A stretch of DNA of 5,970 nucleotides from Acidimicrobiia bacterium (GTDB lineage Bacteria > Actinomycetota > Acidimicrobiia > IMCC26256 > JACDBD01), in assembly GCA_031177445.1 (NCBI GenBank), contig JAPSGP010000203.1:1-5970 (forward strand). Direction: 5' to 3'. The notes below the pieces were generated by a model, which saw only the letters and a list, made by a program, of their open reading frames with translations, did no database searches and was not told where the DNA came from. How positions within the stretch are numbered: position 1 is the stretch's first letter; every line of letters starts with the position of its first letter. Both the position numbers and the translations under genes were made by a program. Below, piece by piece: positions 1 to 4,427 of the stretch.

Positions 1-176
1 CCCACCAGGAGGACCTGTCGAGATTGACCGCCGACGACCTGCACGGTCTCGGGATGATCATCACCGGCCTGCCGGCGGTGAACGCGATCCCGGCCGTGTG
101 CGCGGCCGAGGCCGGCATCCGGACGTACGCGGATCTTCCCGTCATCACCGGCCGGGGCCGGTTGTATGACTACTGA
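1..176 (+). CDS. C-terminal fragment of a DapB-like NAD(P)H-dependent dehydrogenase
   Basis: This is the 3' end of a gene that starts before the window; its frame begins at base 3 and gives 57 residues before a TGA stop. The readable tail contains GLPAVNAIPAVCAAEAGI followed by TYADLPVITGRGRL. This 'VNAIPAVCAA..GI.TY.DLP.ITGR' ending is what I recall from the C-terminus of actinobacterial proteins annotated as dihydrodipicolinate-reductase-like or 2,4-diaminopentanoate-dehydrogenase-like (NAD(P)H-dependent amine dehydrogenase family). The N-terminal Rossmann domain, which would confirm the cofactor, lies outside the window. These homologues are usually paralogues rather than the lysine-pathway DapB, and the substrate cannot be told from the tail. 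The gene converges with the dehydrogenase on the other strand, leaving 18 bases between the stops. I see no strong terminator there, only a 4-bp-arm hairpin (185-197). The family call rests on memory of the tail motif. Confidence 0.65.
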   Translation, partial: HQEDLSRLTADDLHGLGMIITGLPAVNAIPAVCAAEAGIRTYADLPVITGRGRLYDY

Positions 177-194
177 ACGCTGAGTAGCCGCGCG

Positions 195-1010
195 CTATCC
201 CAAGCCCGAGAAGTCGACCTGACCGGTGGTCAGCGCGGCGGTGAAGCCGGCGTCCACGAGCAGGTTCACGCCGTTCACGTAGGCGGCGGCGTCGCTCCCG
301 AGGAAGGCGAGCACGGTGGCGACCTCGCGTGCCGTGACCGGGCGACCGATGGTCTCCGAGATGTTCCAGTCGATCAGCTCGTCGCTCATCGTCTGGCGGA
401 AGTCCTCGAGCAGCGGCGTGTCGATCGGAGCCGGGCACACGCTGTTCGTGCGTACGCCACGCCGAACCGTCGGCCGCGACGATCGCAGCGTGTACACGCA
501 GACGAGCTCCTTGGAGAAGAAGTAGGGCTGGATCCCGAGGCCGGCGAGGTTGGTGTCGACCCACGCCAGCGTCTTGTCCCAGTCGTCGAGATCGAGGACC
601 TCGGTGATCGGGCCCAGGCGCTCCGCCCACTGGCCCCCCGCGGTCGACGCCGTGTTGACGATCGCACCGCCTTCGGGAATCCGGTCGATCAGTCCCTCTG
701 ACAGGCGCCGCAGCGCCAGGTAGTTCACCGCCAGCACGGTGCTCGGCGGCGACGTGTCGGCGACGCCGGCGTTGTTGAAGAGGGCGTGCACGTCGCCGGG
801 GATGGCGGCGATCGCCGCCTCGACGGCCGCTTCCTGCGAGAGGTCGGTCTGGAGGAAGAGGTCGTGCGGACCGGTCGGAGCCTTGACGTCCAGCACAGTC
901 ACGTGGTCGACGCCGAGCTCGGGCAGCAGCTCGATCAGGGCCGCGCCGACGCCGGTGGCCGCGCCGGTGACGACGACACGCCTTCCTTCGTAGCTGAACG
1001 GGTTCGCCAC
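195..1010 (-). CDS. Short-chain dehydrogenase/reductase, 3-alpha-HSD / coniferyl-alcohol dehydrogenase type
   Basis: This encodes a cytosolic NAD(P)-dependent oxidoreductase of 271 residues that should interconvert an alcohol and a ketone or aldehyde. SDR landmarks are in order: cofactor motif TGAATGVG (15-22), acidic D41 at the end of beta-2 (suggesting NAD(H)), D56-L57, NNAG (79-82), N96, catalytic S122 in IVNTASTAG, and YFFSK with Y163 and K167. The Ser-to-Tyr distance is 41 residues instead of the usual 13 or so. That insertion, together with the ending NGVNLLVDAGFTAALTTGQVDF, resembles 3-alpha-hydroxysteroid dehydrogenase/carbonyl reductase and the related coniferyl-alcohol dehydrogenases. 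The start is a GTG at 1010, because GAGGAG sits about six bases upstream and the SDR fold begins at once (VANPFSYEGRRVVVTG). The frame stays open to 1367, but that extension only mirrors the crotonase gene on the other strand. A steroid or aromatic-alcohol substrate is plausible but unproven. Confidence 0.9.
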   Translation of the reverse strand: MANPFSYEGRRVVVTGAATGVGAALIELLPELGVDHVTVLDVKAPTGPHDLFLQTDLSQEAAVEAAIAAIPGDVHALFNNAGVADTSPPSTVLAVNYLALRRLSEGLIDRIPEGGAIVNTASTAGGQWAERLGPITEVLDLDDWDKTLAWVDTNLAGLGIQPYFFSKELVCVYTLRSSRPTVRRGVRTNSVCPAPIDTPLLEDFRQTMSDELIDWNISETIGRPVTAREVATVLAFLGSDAAAYVNGVNLLVDAGFTAALTTGQVDFSGLG

Positions 1011-1076
1011 TCCGGGCTCCTCGTGGTCAGGGTGGGGGTTCGGGTCCGAGCAATCTAGACGGGGCAAGAATTGGTC
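1011..1076. promoter_or_regulatory. Divergent promoter region between the SDR and the crotonase gene
   Basis: This 66-bp spacer separates two diverging genes, so both promoters must lie in it or run into the gene starts. On the minus strand the SDR ribosome-binding site GAGGAG is clear. A weak minus-strand promoter candidate is TTGGCA (inside the crotonase start) followed about 18 bases later by TCTAGA at 1053-1058. On the plus strand GGGG at 1061-1064 is the only Shine-Dalgarno-like stretch; it is 6 bases from the TTG at 1071 and 12 from the ATG at 1077. The only dyad I see is TCGG-GT-CCGA at 1040-1049, too short to call an operator. The position is secure, but the individual elements are tentative. 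Confidence 0.35.
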
Positions 1077-1864
1077 ATGCCAACCGTCCTGACACAGCCC
1101 ATCGACGAGCGGGTGACTCTGGTCACCCTCGACCGTCCCGAACAGCTCAACGCGATCACGTTCGAGCTCGTCGGCGAGCTCCACGACGCGCTCGACGCGA
1201 TCGCGGCCGACCGCAATTGCCGCGTCGTGATCCTCACTGGAGCCGGCCGCGCGTTCTGCGCCGGCCTCGACCTGCGGGACTGGGGTACGCCACCGGAGCC
1301 CGGCGAACACCCGCACGCGGCCGTGGGCGTCGGTGGGCAGGAGTTCCTCGCCAACCTCACCGTGCACCTGCGCCAGACACCCCAGATCGTGATCGCCGCG
1401 GTGAATGGCCCTGCGTTCGGCGGTGGGCTCTCGCTGGCGTGCGCGGCGGACCTTCGCATCGCCGCCGACACCGCGCGCTTCTGCTCCGCCTTCATCCGGA
1501 CCGGCCTGAGGGGACCGACGCCGGCATCAGCTACCTGCTGCCCCAGATCGTCGGCGCGGGACAGGCGTTCGATCTAGTCGTCACCGGCCGGGACATCGAA
1601 GCTGCCGAAGCTGAGCGCATCGGGCTGGTCACCCGGGTCGTGGCGAGCGACGTGCTTCTCGACGAAGCGCGCACGATCGCCGCCGGCATCGCCGCGTACA
1701 CGACCACCGGGCTCGTACTCACCAAGGAAGCGTTCTGGCACAACGTGTCCAACCCCAACATGGCGGCTGCGATCGCGCTCGAGAATCGCAACCAGCGCAT
1801 CGCCAGCGCGACGCCCGAGGTGCAGGAGTACATGGCCGCCTATTCCAAGCGGCACCGCGATTAG
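1077..1864 (+). pseudogene. Enoyl-CoA hydratase/isomerase (crotonase) family gene with a one-base frameshift
   Basis: The crotonase fold is split across two frames: 1077 to about 1510 gives residues 1-144, and the next frame continues from about 1511 to the TAG at 1862-1864. Adding one base gives a normal-length 262-residue protein. Visible motifs are TLDRPEQLNAIT (17-28), the first oxyanion-hole segment GAGRAFCAGLDL (55-66), the second segment NGPAFGGGLSLACAADL (110-126), and after the break GTDAGISYLLPQIVGAGQAF. Crotonases act on CoA thioesters, commonly in beta-oxidation. Here the positions matching the two catalytic glutamates of rat enoyl-CoA hydratase (Glu144 and Glu164) are S119 and F139, so ordinary hydratase activity is doubtful. 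I chose ATG 1077; TTG 1071 is in frame and better spaced from GGGG. Codon use is normal on both sides of the break, so this is either a sequencing or assembly error or a very recent mutation. The reductase gene 11 bases downstream is probably co-transcribed. Confidence 0.85.
1505..1516 (+). other. Frameshift site in the crotonase gene
   Basis: The upstream frame reads ...FIRTGL through 1508 and then turns into unrelated sequence ending at 1577. The downstream frame reads GTDAGISYLL from 1511. Between them only two bases (AG, 1509-1510) remain where a codon is needed, next to a run of four G. A missing base after 1510, for example AGC, would restore GLSGTDAGIS, the sequence expected in this crotonase subgroup. 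The site can therefore be placed within a few bases. Confidence 0.8.
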
Positions 1865-1875
1865 GGTGCTCGCAC

Positions 1876-2310
1876 ATGCCGAGTGACTTCGCGCTGAAGG
1901 CGATGAACACGGTGCACCGCGTCGCACTGAAGCTCAGCGGCGGTCGGCTCGGATGGACCGGCGCCAACATGCCCGTGCTGGAGCTGACGACGATCGGCCG
2001 CAAGTCCGGTCAGCCGCGCCCGGTGATGCTCACGTCGCCGTTGCAGGAGGGCTCGACGATCGTCGTCGTCGCCTCACGCGGTGGAGACGACACGCACCCG
2101 GCCTGGTTCCTCAATCTGCGCGAGAACCCGAAGGTCGAGGTCGTGTTCCAGGGACAGCCCAAACAGCGCATGCGAGCGCGCGTCGCGACCGCTGAGGAGC
2201 GAGCGCGTCTGTGGCCGCTCGTCACCGCCGACCACGCGAACTACGCCGGCTACCAGCGCAAGACCGAGCGCGAGATCCCGCTCGTGCTGCTCGAACCCGA
2301 GGCGGACTGA
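1876..2310 (+). CDS. Deazaflavin (F420)-dependent nitroreductase-family oxidoreductase (DDN type)
   Basis: This is a small protein of 144 residues, the usual length for the DDN/F420H2-dependent quinone reductase family (split beta-barrel fold). Family features are visible in order: LELTTIGRKSGQPRPVML (35-52), which matches the conserved 'L.T.GRKSG..R' stretch; RGGDDTHPAWFLNLRENP (68-85), matching 'GG...HP.W..NL..NP'; and Y123-A-G-Y126 followed by KTEREIPLVLLEP (129-141). Characterised relatives use reduced coenzyme F420 to reduce quinones, nitroaromatics or enones; the natural substrate here is unknown. No signal peptide is evident, although some relatives are membrane-associated. ATG 1876 is preceded by AGGGTG (1863-1868) at seven bases, which supports the start. 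It lies 11 bases after the crotonase stop and probably shares its transcript. An F420 enzyme supports an actinobacterial host but does not prove it, since some other bacteria also make F420. Confidence 0.92.
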   Translation: MPSDFALKAMNTVHRVALKLSGGRLGWTGANMPVLELTTIGRKSGQPRPVMLTSPLQEGSTIVVVASRGGDDTHPAWFLNLRENPKVEVVFQGQPKQRMRARVATAEERARLWPLVTADHANYAGYQRKTEREIPLVLLEPEAD

Positions 2311-2336
2311 CCGACTGGACGGGCCGGCAAGCGTAA

Positions 2337-2369
2337 AGAGCTCGCCGAGATCGTTTGTCGGACAGCTCT
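2337..2369. terminator. Imperfect stem-loop between convergent genes, possible bidirectional terminator
   Basis: The 64-bp gap between two converging genes holds a dyad: AGAGCT (2337-2342) pairs with AGCTCT (2364-2369), and CCGA (2345-2348) pairs with TCGG (2358-2361). A 2x2 mismatch separates the two helices, and the loop is nine bases (2349-2357). That makes ten base pairs in all. There is no T-run on either side, so it is not a canonical intrinsic terminator, though U-poor terminators are common in high-GC actinobacteria. The position between two stop codons is the main argument for this role. Confidence 0.45.
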
Positions 2370-2374
2370 CGATC

Positions 2375-2851
2375 TCAGTTCGCGTCGCCGGACGCGCCCG
2401 TGGTGACGAGCTCCTCGATTCGGGCGAGCGTCTTCTCCATCGCCGCGCGTGTTCGCTTCCGAGCGGGCCGCACGATCGCCTTGATCTTCTCCTGACTGAT
2501 GTCCCAGCTCTCACGCACGAGCGTGCCGCCCTCGACGGGCTCGAGCTCGTAGCGCCAGATGCGTCCGCCGGCCAGCGAGCCGCCGATCGGTGGCCACGTC
2601 TGCCAGGCGATGCGCCGGCCCTCCTCGAACTCGATGACCTCACTCACCATCGAGTACGGGATCCCCAGCCGCATCGACATACCGAACTTCGACCCGAGCT
2701 GCAGCCGTTCACTCGCGCCCCTCACGCTCCGCACCGTGCCCGACCCGTCGATCACGCGGTGTTGCGACGGATGCACCAGCAGCTCGAAGATCGCTTCCGG
2801 TGGCGCAGGGATCACACGCTCGACGGTCTCCACGTCGTCGGTCACAGCCAC
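2375..2851 (-). CDS. SRPBCC / polyketide cyclase-dehydrase-like protein
   Basis: With the GTG at 2851 this gives a protein of 158 residues. The sequence opens with TVERVIPAPPEAIFELLVHPSQH (9-31) and DGSGTVR (35-41), the typical start of a START/SRPBCC helix-grip domain in which the first strand leads into 'A.pe.iF.ll.dp..h...dgsg'. Later parts fit the same fold: strand-rich GRRIAWQTW, then WRYELEPVEGGTLVRESWD, and a long basic C-terminal helix rich in K and R. These proteins bind hydrophobic ligands in a deep cavity, and some are cyclases or lipid carriers; no catalytic residue can be named here. GTG codons at 2845 and 2869 are also in frame and none has a good Shine-Dalgarno, so the start is uncertain by a few residues. 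The gene lies 71 bases downstream of the binding-protein gene on the same strand and may be co-transcribed. A longer frame continues upstream but only shadows that gene. Confidence 0.82.
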   Translation of the reverse strand: MAVTDDVETVERVIPAPPEAIFELLVHPSQHRVIDGSGTVRSVRGASERLQLGSKFGMSMRLGIPYSMVSEVIEFEEGRRIAWQTWPPIGGSLAGGRIWRYELEPVEGGTLVRESWDISQEKIKAIVRPARKRTRAAMEKTLARIEELVTTGASGDAN

Positions 2852-2922
2852 GGGCCCGACGCGTATCACAAATCCGACGGCCTTGTTCGGACGTCGACCG
2901 TCGAGCGGACGACGCCTGAGAG

Positions 2923-4218
2923 TCAGCCGGAGAGCTCGGGCTTCTTCGGGATCCGGGCGAGATCCTCCGGGAAGCAGATGAAGGGCTTCCCGGGCTTGCC
3001 GAACACCGGCTTCAACTTGCCGTCCACGATCTTCGTCACGGCATAGCAGTCGGGGTCGTCCTCGTGGGCGATGGTCCAGTCGACGCCGGGGAGCAAGCCA
3101 CCGGCGTCGTAGTCGGTCATCGCGTTGATGGCGTCGACGACCTTCTGCTGGGTGAAGTCGGGTCCCGCCGCCTTGAGGCCGGTGACGAACAGGTCGGCGT
3201 TGAGCCATCCGGTGAGCGAGTTCTCGTTCTTGTCGCCGCCGGTCCGCTTGATCCACCTCTCGTAGAGCTTCAGGCCCGGGGGCTTGGGCCTCGTCTCGAA
3301 CGGCGCGAAGGGCGTCAACACGTAGTTCCCGTCGAGGAACTCGGCGTTCTCCTCGATGAACCGATGGTTGTAGGCGTTGGGCAGGATCAAGGTGGCGTCG
3401 AGGCCCTGCTTCCGCATCTCGCGAGCAATCGTGGCCACGCCGTTGCCGTCGAGGCACGGGATGATGTAGTCCACGTTCCTTTCGATCATCTGGGCGACCT
3501 GGGCGCTGTAGTCCACCCCGCCGAAGGCAAGGCTTTTGTCGGAGAACGCGACCTCGGCCACCGGGTACTTCTCGAAGCTGTTCTCCAGACCCACAGCGCA
3601 CACCTCTGATTGGGGGACGCTGTACGCGAGCACGCCGACGCGCTCCAGGCCCAGCTGCTTGGCCAGCCAGACCATGGGGCTCGGCTGCCCGCAGGTGAAG
3701 CAGATGTACGACCCGAATTGACCGAAGAGGTTGGGAGGCCCCGGACTGTTCTCTTCCGAACCCCACTCCGCGTTGATGTCCCAGCCGAAGGTCGGGATCC
3801 CCGCCTCCGCGAGCAGGTCGGCGCCGGTGAACAGGTCGACCGCTACCGGCAACACCGCGAACAGGTTCTGCCCGAGCAGTGCCTGCACCTCTTGCCGGTT
3901 GTTGGCGAGCTGGTCGTCGCGCTTCTCGTCGAGCACGAGCGTGCGGCCGTAGACCCCGTCCTCGGTCGTGTTGATGTAGTCGAAGTAGGCCTCGACCCCG
4001 TCGAAGGCAGACCCGAGGGTGTTGCCGGTCGGGTCGTTCGTCACCGTCGCGACCCCGCCGACGCGGATCTCCGTGTCGGTCACTCCCGGCTGGTCGACGG
4101 GCGGGAAGTCCTCTTGCACGCCGGCGCCCGCGGCGCCGATGGCGCCGACGAGCGCGCCCGCCACGAGTACCGCCACCCAACGCCCCACCCCGCGACCGCG
4201 CACCCGAGAACGTGACAT
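2923..4218 (-). CDS. Exported ABC-type substrate-binding protein, branched-chain amino acid (LivK-like) family
   Basis: This is a 431-residue periplasmic-binding-protein-fold protein of the type I (Leu/Ile/Val-binding) class. It starts with an export signal: basic residues (R3, R5, R7, R9, R13), a hydrophobic core at 14-30, and a likely signal-peptidase I site near A30-G-A32. No cysteine is present there, so it is not a standard lipoprotein. The mature part begins GVTDTEIRVGGVATVTND (45-62) and has the family pattern DGVEAYFDYINTTEDGVYGR (73-92) with D101-D102. Then come AEAGIPTFGWDI and, in the second lobe, LERVGVLAYSVPQSE and GVDYSAQVAQMIERNVDYIIP. Six cysteines (173, 176, 207, 255, 391, 415) could form disulfides after export. 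ATG 4218 is chosen because AGGGGG lies four bases upstream and the signal peptide starts there; the frame is open to 4356 without signal-like sequence. No permease or ATPase gene is in the window. In this family ligands extend well beyond amino acids, to aromatic acids, amides and urea, so the ligand is open. Confidence 0.9.
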   Translation of the reverse strand: MSRSRVRGRGVGRWVAVLVAGALVGAIGAAGAGVQEDFPPVDQPGVTDTEIRVGGVATVTNDPTGNTLGSAFDGVEAYFDYINTTEDGVYGRTLVLDEKRDDQLANNRQEVQALLGQNLFAVLPVAVDLFTGADLLAEAGIPTFGWDINAEWGSEENSPGPPNLFGQFGSYICFTCGQPSPMVWLAKQLGLERVGVLAYSVPQSEVCAVGLENSFEKYPVAEVAFSDKSLAFGGVDYSAQVAQMIERNVDYIIPCLDGNGVATIAREMRKQGLDATLILPNAYNHRFIEENAEFLDGNYVLTPFAPFETRPKPPGLKLYERWIKRTGGDKNENSLTGWLNADLFVTGLKAAGPDFTQQKVVDAINAMTDYDAGGLLPGVDWTIAHEDDPDCYAVTKIVDGKLKPVFGKPGKPFICFPEDLARIPKKPELSG

Positions 4219-4287
4219 CCGACCCCCTGACGATGCCAGTCCGGCGCCAGCGCCGAACGGCCTCGAGTTCCCCCTAATCGACGTCAA

Positions 4288-4316
4288 TATATAACACTTG
4301 CGTCGCTCGTTGACCA
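4288..4316 (-). promoter_or_regulatory. Candidate promoter of the substrate-binding protein gene
   Basis: The divergent spacer 4219-4427 has one AT-rich island in otherwise GC-rich DNA. Read on the minus strand it gives TATATA (4293-4288) as a -10 candidate. TGGTCA (4316-4311) lies 17 bases upstream as a -35 candidate, matching four of six consensus positions. Transcription would start near 4281, leaving a leader of about 60 bases before ATG 4218. The -35 candidate overlaps the inverted repeat at 4313-4329. The AT island also reads TATAAC on the plus strand, so it could serve the monooxygenase instead. Confidence 0.35.
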
Positions 4317-4329
4317 GGCACCCCCTGGT
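4313..4329. repeat. 17-bp inverted repeat, operator-like
   Basis: ACCAGG (4313-4318) and CCTGGT (4324-4329) are perfect 6-bp inverted arms around a 5-base spacer, between two divergent genes and overlapping the candidate -35 of the binding-protein gene. This is the geometry of a dimeric repressor site. The right arm is followed by TATAGC (4329-4334), a weak -10 candidate for the plus strand. The octamer CCCCCTGG occurs at 4321-4328 and again at 4346-4353, 25 bases apart. No regulator gene is in the window, so the role is inferred from position. Six-base arms can also arise by chance. Confidence 0.35.
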
Positions 4330-4427
4330 ATAGCCCAGTGGTCGGCCCCCTGGCACCCGTGGACGCCGACCCAGATCTCTAACATCTACGTCATGCTGCT
4401 CGACATGAGCGCGACCAGCGCCTGCCG

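Noticed and set aside
185..197. TAGC...GCTA hairpin between the first two genes
   Set aside because: Its arms are only 4 bp, it overlaps the SDR stop codon and has no T-run; too weak to call a terminator.
1011..1367. N-terminal extension of the SDR frame by 119 residues
   Set aside because: It lies wholly opposite the crotonase gene, has no domain sense, and the GTG at 1010 with GAGGAG upstream directly precedes the SDR fold.
1217..1500. 5' part of the plus-strand frame that carries the second half of the crotonase
   Set aside because: Before the frameshift it is an arginine- and proline-rich shadow of the real reading frame; only the portion from about 1511 is genuine.
2888..2911. Direct repeat CGGACG (2888-2893 and 2906-2911) upstream of the SRPBCC gene
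   Set aside because: A six-base GC-rich repeat is expected by chance here and has no supporting promoter or dyad.
2081..3046. A 321-residue plus-strand frame
   Set aside because: It overlaps the deazaflavin reductase out of frame and runs antisense to two well-supported genes, with shadow-like composition.
2375..4180. A 601-residue minus-strand frame that would look like a large fusion protein
   Set aside because: Only the last 158 residues or so are a real SRPBCC protein. The rest is arginine-rich sequence in the wrong frame of the binding-protein gene.
3064..4215. Two long plus-strand frames (3064-3609 and 3610-4215)
   Set aside because: Both are antisense to the binding protein, rich in V, G, R and D as expected from a high-GC shadow, with no recognisable motif.
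4219..4356. Upstream extension of the binding protein by 46 residues
   Set aside because: It would place the signal peptide inside the protein, and the ATG at 4218 has a good AGGGGG ribosome-binding site.
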